Positions 43,952-54,800 of a stretch of DNA of 64,000 nucleotides are shown here, in pieces. A program made the translations under genes and the position numbers. Below the pieces are notes generated by a model, which was not told the DNA's origin, did no database searches, and saw nothing but the letters and a program-made list of their open reading frames with translations. Source of the stretch: Tolypeutes matacus (lineage: Eukaryota; Chordata; Mammalia; Cingulata; Chlamyphoridae); NCBI GenBank assembly GCA_026826555.1, contig JAKSZT010053883.1, positions 28,139,763 through 28,203,762 of the forward strand. Direction: 5' to 3'. Every line of letters begins with the position of its first letter. The first letter of the stretch is position 1.

Positions 43952-45292
43952 TTCAAGGGACATACCTATAAAGCATATAAATGTGTTCAAGTGTTCATGG
44001 GACATTGTCATGGTGGGTGGAGATTCACACCACAACTGAAAGAACATTGAATTCCCATCCTGGGGGGCTCTGCCACATTCTCTAATGGGGCAGCAAGAAT
44101 CCCCTGAGTACAAGGGCAGTGACTAGTGAAGGAGGACGGGCCACTGATGGGCCCTTGATATTAATGACTGTATTTATTGAACATTTACTTTTGAAATTGA
44201 AACTTAACCTAGTATTAGAGAGTGCCTAAGAGTTACCTCCTGTGAGGCTCCTTGTTGCTCAAATGTGGCCTCTCTCTAAGCCGAACTCAGCAGATAAATG
44301 CATTACCTTCCTACCATCATAGGACATGACTCTTGGGGATGAGCCTTCCTGGCACTGAAGGATTACTACCAAGCACCAACTAGCAATGCAACTGGAAAAA
44401 GACCTTGACCAAAAGGGGAAAAGGGTAAAGACAAATGAGTTTATATGGCTCAGAGACTTCAAAGTGAGTTGGGAGGTCATTCCAGAGGTTATGCTTATGC
44501 ACGTCTCAGCAGGCTCTCGTTGGCTGCCAAAGTAAATATTGCCTCAAATAGCAGAGATATCCAGACACTATAGGCAGGACAGACAGCTCAGGAGTTTGGT
44601 GCCCTGCTGGTGGTCCCTCCTTTGGAATTTATGCTTCCCAGTGTGACAGAGTTGGACTCAGTTGTGGTTTCCCTAAACATGGCTCTTCTGCCCATTCTAT
44701 TTGAACCTATAGTTGGTGCTGGAGTTGGTAGGTGTACATCCAAGAGACTTGAATCTTTGGGCTGTCCATGTGCCAGCTGGGCTCTGAGCCTCAATGGAGT
44801 TGCAACACGTACTCTCCAGTTCATTGGACTCACCAAGGACAACTAACAAGGAGATGATGATGGACAACCACCATACCAAGGAACTGAGAGAGTCTACAAT
44901 TGCAAGCAAGAAAGTCCCATCCATTGGCCATATGGGATTGAAGCTCCTCTCAATTAGAGGGAGAGTGAGCATCACCATCTCAGAATCCTCAGGATTGGGG
45001 AATGAAAAATGGATTAGAGTAGAATTACTGGTATTCTAGTATAGACTTATTGTGATTCTAGCAATGGAAGAACTTTTATCATTGATGTGGAGGTAATGGC
45101 CACTGGAGATTCTGAGGGGAGGGAGAGGGAAAAACAGGGGTAATATGGGGGCATTTTGGGACTTGGAAATTGTCCTGAATGACGTTGCAATGACAGATAC
45201 AAGCCATTATATATCTTGTCATAACTTAAAAAATCGTGCGAGAAAGAATATCAACTACAACGTAAACTATAATCCATGCTTATCGGCATGAA
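43952..45292 (+). mobile_element. Unnamed retroposon, copy A (3'-truncated)
   Basis: Aligns along its whole length with 46692-48015: shared words include 'ttgaattcccatcctggg', 'gctccttgttgctcaaatgt', 'aaaaagaccttgaccaaaag', 'tatttgaacctatag', 'ttgtcctgaatgac'. It lacks the 5' 65 bases and the final 160 bases of copy B and has no visible target duplication. I do not recognise the body. The region 45040-45290 resembles an L1 3'UTR. Confidence 0.8.
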
Positions 45293-45990
45293 GTGGTCCT
45301 CCTACTTCTGTCCTTCCTTCCTTCCCCCATCCACTGTCTGGCTCCTTACGAGGCCAGCATGGTCTTGTAAAAAATGCTTGACTAATCATGTCACTTCCTT
45401 ATTCAAATCCAAATTCCCTTGATGGCCTGCCCCAGCTGTACATAGATGATGCCCTCCCCACATCTCTGACCTCATCTAATACCACCTCCTTCTTCCTCAC
45501 TACACTTCAGCTCCTCTGGCCTTCTCTCTGTTTGGCAAACCAGTCAAACTTACCCTTTCCTCAGGGCCTTTGCACTTGCTGTTTCCCCGCCTAGAATGTT
45601 TCTCTTCCACCTTTTTGCACAGTTCTCCTCCTGTGTAGCTCTCAGTTCAAACCATGCCTCTTCAGCGAGGCTTTCCCTGAACATTTCTTCTATATGTTCC
45701 TCTTTCTGCATTGACTAATCTTCCATTTCATCAACTTCCCATTATCCAATTTTATTTGCATTATAGCACTTGTCATCACCTGAAATTATCTTTACTTGCT
45801 CATATCTGTGAGGGCACAGATCTTACATGATTTATTCATATGGATGTTCATAGCACACGGTAAGCATTAGGTAAGTGTGTATTATTATTATCATTATTAT
45901 TATTATTATTCACCCCCATGTCCCTAGCACCTAGGACTCTGGCTGACCTATAGTAGGTACCAAAAATTACTGTTTGAACAACTGAATAAA
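45293..45990 (+). mobile_element. L2 LINE 3' part
   Basis: Sense L2: 'tcctcagggcctttgcactt', 'gctgtttccccgcctagaat', 'cagcgaggctttccctgaac', 'tagcacttgtcatcacctga' and 'gcacctaggactctggctga'. A (TTA)n run (45880-45911) interrupts the end. Confidence 0.88.
45880..45911. repeat. (TTA)n microsatellite
   Basis: Imperfect TTA/ATT triplet run within the L2 3' end. Confidence 0.9.
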
Positions 45991-46609
45991 CAGAGAAGTA
46001 AGGTCCCTTGAAGGTTGAGTGGAGGATGGCGTTGAAGACACACATCTCTCCAGGGCCATAAAATGAGGCCCACATGAGTCCAGGCCCACAAAATGAGTCA
46101 CTGACTCCATCTGAGGCCCTTCGAGCATGAGAAAAACCAGACCTCTTGTGAAATCCCATCAATGAATCAGAGTCAGAGTGACGTAGAAATTAGAAGGACC
46201 TGTAAGCATCAAGAAGTCAAACCTCCCACCCAGGACTAAAATCTCCTCCAGAGTGTCCTGAATAATAATTCCCCAGTCTCTACTTGCACATTTCCTGGGA
46301 TGGGGACTTCTCTCTCTCCTTCATGGAACAGCCCAGTCATCTGTTCAAAGCCCTAATTCTGATGCTGAAGTTTGGCCTAGCTCTGAGAACACAGAGATGA
46401 AACCAGCCACCCTTTAATTTCTGGGCATTGCTCTGAGACTCACCCTGGAATTATGAAGCTGACATGTCTCTGGAAGCAGCTCTCTCATGCCCTGAAGTGT
46501 ATTTTCTATCCAGGTTAAATATTTCCAGTCCCTAAATTTTCCCTGATTTGACCCTGCATTGAGTCTCCTAGTTAGACCCCTGCAATACATACTAATGCCT
46601 CAAAGCTCC
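45991..46609. other. No gene; possible ancient LINE scrap
   Basis: 'aggactaaaatctcctccag' and nearby CT-rich words might be an L3/CR1 3' end, too weak to call. Otherwise the pre-insertion flank of retroposon copy B. Confidence 0.4.
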
Positions 46610-48193
46610 TTTAAAAATATGCTGCCCATCAGGGGAGGATCACTGGTGTGGGGTGTCAATAATAGGAGGATGTGGGGGGAGGAGTTCTCCTGGGGCATGC
46701 CTCTATGGCATATAAATATGTTCCAGTGGTCTTGGGGCATTGTCTCAGTGGGTGGAGACCCATACAATAATTAAAAGAATATTGAATTCCCATCCTGGGA
46801 AGTCCTGCTACATTCTCTAATAGAGCTGCAAGAATCTCCAGAGTACATGGGCAGTGCCTAGTGAAGGAGGACAGATCATTACACCAAGCCTTGATATTGA
46901 TGGTTGTTCTTATGAATCTTACTCTTGTGAAATTGAAACTTAGCCTAACAATATATATTGCTTAAGATTTACCTCCTGAAAACCTCCTTGTTGCTCAAAT
47001 GTGGCCTTTCTCTAAGCCAAACTCAGCATATAAACACATTACTTTCCTCCTGGCTCAGGACATGACTCCCGGGGATGAGCCTCCCTGGAACTGAGGGCAC
47101 CAAGCACCCAACAAGTGATGCATTTGGAAAAAGACCTTGACCAAAAGGGGGAAATATTAAATACAAATGAGTTTTTATGGCTAAGAAACTTCAAAGTGAG
47201 TTGGGGGGTCATTCAAGAGGTTATGCTTATGCATGTCTCAACAGGATCTCATTGACTGCCACAGTAAACAGTGCCTCAAACAATGGGACTCCTGAGGAAT
47301 CTAGAGACATCAAGACACAAGAGGCAGGGCAGACAATCTCAGGAATTTGGCACCCTGTCCATGGGCCTTACTTTGGAATATATGTTCCCCAATGTAACAG
47401 AGTTAGACTCATTTATAATTTCCCTACACATGGCTCTTTTTCCCCTTTTATTTGAACCTATAATTTGCACTATATTTGTTAAACATATGTCCCAGAGACT
47501 TAAATCTTCAGTCTGCTCATATGCTCATTGAGCCCTGAAACTCAGCAAAGTTGCAACACCTACTCTCCAGTTCATTGTACTCTCCCAGGACAACTAACAA
47601 AAGGATGATGATGGATAATGCCTATCCCAAAAAACAGAGTATCTACAACTGCAAGTTCCATCCATCTGCCTCATGCGATCTAGGCCCCCTCTCAATCAGA
47701 AGCAGAGTGGGCATCACCATCCCCAAATCCTCAAGACTGAAGAATGAACAAACATAAGGGGGGATGCAACTATGAACTAAAGTAGACTTGTTATTATTCT
47801 AGCAATGGAAGAACTTGTATCATTGATATAAAGGCAATGGCCACCAGAGGTTCTGAGGAGAGGGAGAGGGAAGAATAAGTGTAACCTGGGGCATTTTGGG
47901 GACATTGGAATTGTCCTGAATGACATTGCAATGACAGATACTGGCCATTATACATTTTGTCAAAGCCTATAAAATTGTGCAGTGCAAAGTGTAAACCATA
48001 AGGTAAACTATAGACCATGGTTAGTAGCAATGTTTCAATATGTGTTCATCAACTGTAACAAATGGGCCACACTAATGAGAGATGCTATTAATAGGGGGAA
48101 ATGTGAAAAGGGGAGAGGGTGGGGTAACCCTATATTTTTATGTAATCTTAAGCTTCTTTAAAAATTTAAAAAAAGTTTAAAAATATGCTGCCC
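46610..48193 (+). mobile_element. Unnamed retroposon, copy B (complete insertion)
   Basis: The 18-bp repeat 'tttaaaaatatgctgccc' is exact at 46610-46627 and 48176-48193, so the insert is 46628-48175 (1548 bp). It ends in an A-rich tail ('tttaaaaatttaaaaaaag'), as expected for L1-driven retroposition. The last 200-400 bases ('acattgcaatgacagatact', 'catcaactgtaacaaatggg', 'gagatgctattaataggggg') resemble L1 3'UTRs; the first 1.1 kb match no family I know. Copy A at 43952 is its relative. Confidence 0.88.
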
Positions 48194-48763
48194 AGAACCA
48201 AGAGCATTTCTAAAGGTGGGTTCTGTCTGCAGAGCAGTAAAAGCTTTTTCTTTTTCTTTTCACTAGACCTCTATTAATGTTGCCCCCAGATTAATTGAAA
48301 TTGCCAAAGGAGAGTGCTTAGATGACACACTTTTCTTTTCAAAAGGGCAGTACTTGGGGAAACCCTATAATTACAGGATGGGCTAAAGAAGGACCCAAGA
48401 AGAGAACTGAGAAGGAGTATTTGGAAAATTAGGAAAGCACATTTTTTCTGGATACAAGTAGAGCAAGAGGGCAGGAGAATGTTCCAAAGTTACAGGTGGC
48501 TAATAACAATTGGGAACCCTGCAGAAAGACAAATAGAATAGGAAGAGACCGTGGGCTTTGTCTAACGTCTTAGCCCATCATAACCTTCAAGGAAGATTTT
48601 CCATGGCATGGTGAGACCAGAAGTTAGATTACCAGGGGCAGAAGTGAGAATGAGGGCTGGAGAAGTGAAGACAGGGAGCTGACAGCACTTTCGAGATTCA
48701 AGGGCAGGACTTTGTTGTTGGGGGCTAGGGTGGGCCAGGGGCCTAAGTCAAGAACTCAGACAC
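48194..48763. other. No gene or named repeat seen
   Basis: About 570 unclassified bases downstream of the retroposon. Confidence 0.5.
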
Positions 48764-49220
48764 TGTGGTAGATATCCATGGTTTGTATGTCCAGAAATTT
48801 CCTTCTGGGAACAATAGGACTGCTTCTTTTGGCATCATAATTCTCCCCCAGCCCCAACCACTTGGTTTCAGTGGAGCTTGGCTCCAGAAGAGAGCACAAG
48901 AACCAAGCTAGGCCAGTCAGAGCCCTTCTCTGGGACTTCTTAAATTGGAACCAAGAGAACAAAACATTTCCTCTCTAATGATAAAAGCTGGAATTTATGA
49001 GACCGGAAATGGCTGATAGCTGTGGTACCCCAACCTTGGAGAAGGCCCATCTGGGAGAACTCAGTGATATTCAGAGAGACAGAAGTCACATCTAGGCAGC
49101 ATTCAACTCTGTCCCCTGCCTGGGGTTTGGTAACTTGATTCAATAAAGCCCTTTTCTAACCCAAAGTAAATCGAGTTGGGTTTCTGTCACTCACAACCAA
49201 AAGAATTCTGACTAATACCA
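48764..49220 (+). mobile_element. ERVL/MaLR-type LTR
   Basis: Starts TGTGGTAGATATCC and ends near 'ctgactaatacc', with AATAAA at about 49142 and the 'gttgggtttctgtcactcac' block typical of such LTRs. I do not see a clean target duplication. Minus-strand frames here are antisense shadows. Confidence 0.7.
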
Positions 49221-50084
49221 AAACTGTAGACCAATGGTACCCAAGATGCTTGATGCTAAACCTGTTCACACAAAGAGACAGGGCTGCCCTCCAGGGCCTC
49301 ATGTCCCTCTTGAGGTTCATGGCCCCTTTCTGGTGACCACAGCTGGTTGCGCCTAGCCTCTGCCTTTGCTCTGATGACATACCCAGCCCTGGCTGCCTTA
49401 TGGAAAAGCTTATTTATTTGCTTCATAAGCAAGAGAGCCCGAGGCACATCGTGGCAGGGCCCAAGCTTGCCTTTCTTTCCTATTTCACTTTATATTTCAC
49501 CCTGGCAAGTGTGATTCTTCTTTGCCAGGAAATTGATTTTAAATCACCCTCTTTGCTGCTGACAGCCCCATACAATCCTCCTTTCCCGGGGTCATTGCCC
49601 TTTCTTCCTGTGTGAAAAGCCCTCCTCCCATACCCACCTTCCAGCTCCCCCCTCCCCCCCTGCTGCAAGCACACACACACATGCTCTTCTCCACACTGGG
49701 GATTTTATCTTTCCCTAATTCCGTTTATTGATGCACTTTTATGACCAAGTCCATCTGCAGCACTGAAACAAGTCTGGAGTGGTCAGGCCCTAGGAGAGGA
49801 AGCTGGCTAGAGGAGATTTGGGCTTTAATTCTTGGCACCTGCCTGGAAGGAGTGAGCTGGCACTGAGCAAGAAGAGGCTGACCAGATGTTCATGAGGAAC
49901 CAGCCTTTACGAGGTGATGGAAACTCGGATGCAGAGGTTCATGAAGTCTATAGTGAATAGCCTTGGCTAAGACACTGAGAGGGGAGGAGGAAAACACAGG
50001 GAGGTGGTTAGAACAGATTGAGCTCATGCTACAGTCCTTATTTATATTGCCATTATGGGTTACCTATCATAACACATGGCTGCA
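49221..50084. other. No gene; short CA run; possible conserved part
   Basis: A small CA run lies at 49670-49682. The 49390-49640 interval has no repeat ancestry that I can see and a balanced composition, so it could be a conserved non-coding element; unproven. Confidence 0.4.
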
Positions 50085-50176
50085 CAGGAGATGCCTTGGA
50101 AACTGGTGCACAGGCATTGACATCTGAGTGGGTTGCATCCCCACCTCAGCTCTGCTACTTACTAGCTGTATGGGCT
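50085..50176 (+). mobile_element. MIR SINE fragment
   Basis: 'ctctgctacttactagctgt' and 'atgggcttg' are MIR core; interrupted by the next element. Confidence 0.65.
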
Positions 50177-50352
50177 TGTCTGATAGGAGTCTGCAAATCT
50201 TTCTTAAAAGACCAGATAGTAAATATTTTAGGTCTGTGTCTCTGTTATGACTCAGCTCTGCCATTATAGCATGAGAGCAACCACAGACAATATGTAAAAG
50301 TCAACATGGCTGTGTTCCAATAACACTTTATTTATAAAATAGTTTACTGACC
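50177..50352 (+). mobile_element. MER20-like hAT transposon
   Basis: 'agaccagatagtaaatattt', 'actcagctctgccattatag', 'acagacaatatgtaaaagtc' and 'gctgtgttccaataacactt' follow the MER20-type non-autonomous hAT order. Confidence 0.8.
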
Positions 50353-50469
50353 ACTTAGTCTTCTCAATTCAGGTACAATTTTCAAAATTCAAATTACAGC
50401 CCCAGGAGTTCAGTTCAGCTGCTAAAAGGAAAACTGCAAAATTGTGAAAAAACAAAACTTTCTGCTATT

Positions 50470-50700
50470 CACTTAACATACAGGGTACAGCATATTGGTT
50501 AAGAGCATGGGGTAGATTCAAGCTTGGCTTTGTCACCAACAAGCTCTGTGACCTCTGATAAGTTACTTAACTGTTCTGTGCCTCAATGTCATCACCTGTA
50601 AAATGAGAAGGCTAAACATAGGGTAGATGTGAGGTTCAACTAGTTAGCTCATGTGCTTATAACAGGGTCTGGTAAGCAGTGCAAGCCTTATTATTAAGGA
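50470..50700 (+). mobile_element. MIR SINE, near full length
   Basis: Sense MIR: 'catattggttaagagcatgg', 'ctctgtgacctctgataagt', 'cacctgtaaaatgagaaggc'. Confidence 0.9.
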
Positions 50701-50704
50701 GGCT

Positions 50705-51370
50705 AGTGAGATTGCTAGATGGGTAATATCAGGCACTTCCATATGCTGGAAAAGGCAGGCATCTTAATCTGGCCTTAGGAGAGCTTCCCAGAGGAGGTGA
50801 CACTGGAGCTGAGGCTGATGATAAATAGGAATCACCCAAAAGAAGAAGACAGAAGCACATTTGAGCATCTTATTGAAGGCAAAAGAAAGCAAGTCTTATT
50901 TAGGGATTCACAGGGAGGCCCAGTATTCCCAAATATTAGAGATTGCTGCAGAGCAACCATGGAGAGATAAAGCTAGAAAGATAAGTAGAGCCCAGGATAT
51001 GGAAGACTGTGACTACCATGCAATAGGATGTGGATTTTATCCTCCTGACAGTGAGCGACCAAGGGAAGGTTTTAACTGGGGAAAGTGTATATCTTGATGA
51101 GCGCTCACTCTGGCTGCTGTGTAGAGGATGAGTTAGAGAAAGAAAGAGAGTAGAGGCAGGGAATCATCAGGAAGCCCTTGTATCCACTCGTGCAGGTAAG
51201 AGGAGGCTGTCCTAAGACAGAAGAGGCCTTGGGGGCAGGGGAGAAAAAAGAAAAACCCAGGAGATGTTAAAGACATTGAAATAATAAGATATGGAATTGT
51301 ATTGAACTTGAGGAATGAGAAAGAGTAAAGAGTCAAGGGTGACTTCCAGGTTTTGACCTAATTGAAATAA
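50705..51370 (-). mobile_element. L2 LINE fragment
   Basis: Antisense L2: 'gcttcccagaggaggtgaca', 'gacagtgagcgaccaaggga', 'tcactctggctgctgtgtag' and 'gggtgacttccaggttttga'. Confidence 0.8.
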
Positions 51371-52122
51371 TGGCCTGGAGAACCATGTGGCATCACCACA
51401 CTCCTTTAGAGTATAAAACAGTAGAGCTTTACCACAGACTGGTTCTGAGCCAGAACAGAAAAAAAACATCATGCAATCCAAACTCATGGCAGGAAGGAGC
51501 CTGTAAGAGGTCACCTCATCCATCCCTCTGGCTCTGGACCAGCCTGCATTCAACACATCTGAGCAGGCAGTTGTAAGTGCAGTGAGGACACACCCTAAGA
51601 GCACATAGGTCTGCTCTGCTCTGAAGGGGGAAACTGCCCCAATGTGGAGGTAGAGGTCCTAGGGCCCTAGAGATTCAAGGCTTCTGGCTGTTAAGAGGGC
51701 TAGACCCCTGCTTTCATTTTACTTTTTAAAAATAGCCGGCAGGGTTAGTTTCCTTGCTGGGGGTGGGGGTATCTGGCAGATAGCCACCTTGACAGCATCA
51801 CACTAAAGCTCCATGGTCCCAGCCAGGACAGATGCAATTTATCTACAGCCAAGGGAAATGGTGGGGGCACGGGGATGCCATTTCTTCCCTTCCTTGCTGT
51901 TTGGGGCCATTCATCACCTTGGTTATTTTTATAGCAGTGTGGAGTGCTCCAGCTCTGCTTACCGCCCCCCAGGAAATGTGAACAAATGAGGACTCCAGAA
52001 CCCATGCTATCAAGGAAGTCATCAAGGCACAGAGGAGTGATTAAGGATGGAATGTCAAGTTTCCACCTCCTTACTTCTTATTTTAACTCTCTCCTATCTC
52101 CCCAAATCCCCCAGATAGGACC
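51371..52122. other. No gene; weak ancient-LINE scraps
   Basis: 'caccacactcctttagagta' and 'tcatccatccctctggctct' hint at old LINE material; nothing firm. Minus-strand frames 51133-52025 overlap and are unsupported. Confidence 0.4.
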
Positions 52123-52721
52123 TGTAGCAGTTTGGCATTATTTATGAATCCCAAAAATAGATACTGGGATTATGTTTGTAAACTGATCTATTCCTCTGGG
52201 CGTGATTAAATTATGATTAGGGCTTTGATTGAGCCACATCAGTAGGGTGTTGAGTCCCCGCCACTTGGTGGGTGGGGACTCAAAGATAAAAGGCATAGCA
52301 AAGGAAAAAGTTGAAGTTCTGATGTGGAGTTTTAATGCTGGAGCCCAGAGAAGTAAGCACGCAGAGGAGCTTGGTCATGAGGAAGGAGAGAAGGCCATTC
52401 ACCTGACAGTTCACAGCTGGCCTTGTGGCGAGAGGCAAAGCCTAGAGAGCCTCATAGTCTACAGCTGACCTTGTAGAGGAAACAGAGGAGCTGAGCCTGG
52501 AGAGAAACGGAGCCCCGGGAAGAGAGGAACCCAGGAAGCCTGAACCCTGGCAGACGTCAGTAGCCATCTTCATCCAACACATGGCAATTGACTTTGGTGA
52601 GGGAAGAAACTTATTATTTATGGCCTGGTAACCATAAACCTCTATCCCAAATAAATACCCTTTATGAAGACCAACAGATTTCTGGTATTTTGCATCAGCA
52701 CCCCTTTGGCTAACTAATACA
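52123..52721 (+). mobile_element. ERVL-type solo LTR, exact 5-bp target duplication
   Basis: Starts TGTAGCAGTTTGGC and ends CTAATACA with AATAAA at 52649-52654. GGACC is duplicated exactly at 52118-52122 and 52722-52726. Length 599 bp. Same family as 32257-32883. Antisense to the LTR, a frame at 52442-52753 repeats most of the peptide read antisense from that other copy. Confidence 0.93.
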
Positions 52722-52764
52722 GGACCTGAGGCTTTATGGGAGTTGTGGACCAAATTGGAAGAGT

Positions 52765-52940
52765 TGCTTTAAAGTAACTGGAGCATCAGTAAGCTTTGGA
52801 AAGGAAAATTATTGCAATGCTCATGCAAGTGACCTCCAAATTAAGCCAGCAGAGTGAACAAAACGATGACTCAATTAAGTCATTCGGACTTAAAGGTTTG
52901 CTGGGAAGATTGAAAGATGGAAAAAGGAAAAAAAAACCAT
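52765..52940 (-). mobile_element. Possible L2 fragment
   Basis: 'aaggaaaattattgcaatgc' and 'tcatgcaagtgacctcc' look like decayed antisense L2 and may continue the L2 at 50705-51370. Confidence 0.45.
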
Positions 52941-52944
52941 TTTC

Positions 52945-53300
52945 ATATAAGTGAAGGCTTTTTTATTTTTTTATTTTAAAAGATGCTTAGATTACATAAA
53001 TGTTACACAAAAATTACAGGGATTCCCATGTTCCCCACCTCCCACACCTCCCACAACCTCCCACATAAACATCTTTCATTAGTGTGGCACATCACCTGCA
53101 ATGGATTTATACATCCTGAGGCTTTGCCACTAAGCATGGACCATAGTTCACATGGTAGACCACACTCTCTCCCACACAGTTCTGCATGTTATATGCTGAT
53201 GTAAAATGGCCTCTATCTGTCGTTTCAATGTCACTCAGGATAATTCCCAAGTCCCGAAAAAGCCCCTGTGTTACAACTGCTTTTGTGTTGCTCAACTCAA
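52945..53300 (-). mobile_element. L1 3' end, xenarthran type
   Basis: Antisense L1 tail (T-rich) then 'agattacataaatgttacac', 'gggattcccatgttccccac', 'catctttcattagtgtggca' and 'caggataattcccaagtccc'. This order matches armadillo/sloth L1 3'UTRs as I remember them. Truncated; no ORF2. Confidence 0.75.
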
Positions 53301-53361
53301 AGCAAAAGCAAGAACTTGAATGCCTTGAGAGATTCTACTTACATCTTCATACTAAGACAGA

Positions 53362-53490
53362 TGTGTAGTGTAGTAGAGCTTTGGTATTATACAAACCTAG
53401 GTTTGGATCTTGACTCCTCCATTTGCCTCAATAATTTATAAACTGGTGGTAATAACATCCACCCCATAGCGTTGTTGTAACTTTTTTAAA
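53362..53490 (+). mobile_element. MIR SINE fragment
   Basis: 'gtgtagtagagctttggtat', 'acctaggtttggatcttgac', 'taacatccaccccatagcgt' are MIR-like. Confidence 0.7.
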
Positions 53491-53522
53491 ATTTTTAATG
53501 AATATATTTTATTCTTTGCCTT

Positions 53523-53537
53523 AAAATCCAATACCAG
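53523..53537. repeat. Target duplication of RPS8 retrocopy, left
   Basis: 'aaaatccaataccag', matched by 'aaaattcaataccag' at 54175-54189, one mismatch. Confirms L1-mediated insertion. Confidence 0.92.
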
Positions 53538-54174
53538 CTCTTTTAAGCCAGTGCCAGGCAATGGGCATCTCCCAGGACAATGATACAAGCACTGTAGGAC
53601 CAGGGACAAGAGGAAACCCTATCACAAAAAAGCAGAAGTATGAGCTAGGACACCTGGCTGCCAACACTAAGATTGGCCCCTGCTGCATACACACAGTTCA
53701 TGTACAAGGAGGCAACGGGAAGTACCAGGTCCTGGGGCTGAACATGGGAGACTTCTCTGGGGGCTCTGAATGTTGTACTCACAAAGTGAGGATCAACAAT
53801 GTTTCTGCATGTTTCTAATAATGAGCTGGTACCCACCAAGACCCTGGTGAAGAACTGCATTGTGCTCATTGACGGCAAGCAGTACCAGCAGTGGTCCCAG
53901 CCCCACTATACACTCTCCAAGGGCCCCAAGAAGGGGGCCAAGCTGACTCCTGAGGAGGAAGAGATTTTAAACAAAAAGCAATCAAAGAGAATTCAGAAGA
54001 AATATGATGAAAGGAAAAGGAATGCCAAAGTTAGCAGTCTTCTGGAGGAGCAGTTTCAGCAGGGCAAGCTAGAGGGCAGGAAGCTTGAAAATGAAGGCCA
54101 GGAAATGCTAATAAATCCTCCTCCTTCCCAACCTAGCTCATGTAATAAAGGTGTATATAGATCTAAAATTTTTA
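53538..54174 (+). pseudogene. RPS8: Processed pseudogene of ribosomal protein S8
   Basis: Retrocopy of the 40S subunit protein eS8, which binds 18S rRNA in the small ribosomal subunit. ATG at 53561 opens MGISQDN and continues to KYELGHLAANTKIGP and [10 protein letters not shown], close to RPS8 but with many arginines changed to Cys, His or Gln, as CpG decay would give. A net 2-base deletion near 53800-53815 shifts the frame and meets a stop; the second frame continues with [19 protein letters not shown] and [12 protein letters not shown]. About 18 codons are missing after QFQQGK and about a dozen bases before the old stop. It keeps the transcript start 'ctctttt..gccagtgcc' and the 3'UTR AATAAA (54144-54149), has no introns, and is flanked by 15-bp repeats with one mismatch at 53523-53537 and 54175-54189. 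Non-functional. Confidence 0.95.
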
Positions 54175-54189
54175 AAAATTCAATACCAG

Positions 54190-54689
54190 CATTATTAAAT
54201 TTTTTTGCTCAAATTGTTCCAGATTTGGCCATTAAAAGAGCCTTCATATTGGCTCCTGTGTCCTTTTGACAGTCCCCAGATGTCCCAAGCTCATTTTGTA
54301 TTTTCATGTGCCAGCCCTGGAATAAACTATTTATCTTAAGAACCCTTGTTCCTTTTAATGAAAAATGGTATTTAGATACCAAGAGATGGACACTGGATGT
54401 GCTCATTGTTACTCAGGTATCATTGCTTCTAGACATTTTCATTGAACAGAGCTTGGAGATATATGTATTTACATCAACCCACCCATATATGCATGTCTAT
54501 ATTTCTGTATATATCTACTATAATCTGGTTTTATAAAATGTTAACATTAAGAGAAATATCATGAGGAATGTAACTTTGTCTTATTTTTGCAATTTTTCTG
54601 TAAGTCTAAAATTAATTCAAAATTAAAATTGTAAAAACATATAAAGTATCTAGAATGTAATAGGTGTGTAATGACTGTGAATTTCCTTT
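54190..54689. other. No gene or named repeat seen
   Basis: AT-rich spacer after the RPS8 retrocopy. The plus-strand frame at 54306-54536 has no support. Confidence 0.5.
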
Positions 54690-54800
54690 CAATCTTCCAC
54701 TTCTTGAGTCTTGGTTCTTCTATTTCCTTCAAAAATTTATAAAGTGGGGATAATAATATCCACCTCACAGGGTTCCTGTAAAACACACAGGGTGTAAGCC
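54690..54800 (+). mobile_element. MIR SINE fragment
   Basis: 'tataaagtggggataataat', 'atccacctcacagggttcct', core of a sense MIR. Confidence 0.7.

Noticed and set aside
43961..48175. Tandem segmental duplication of the retroposon region
   Set aside because: Copy B has its own exact target duplication and the flanks of A and B do not match, so separate insertions explain it better.
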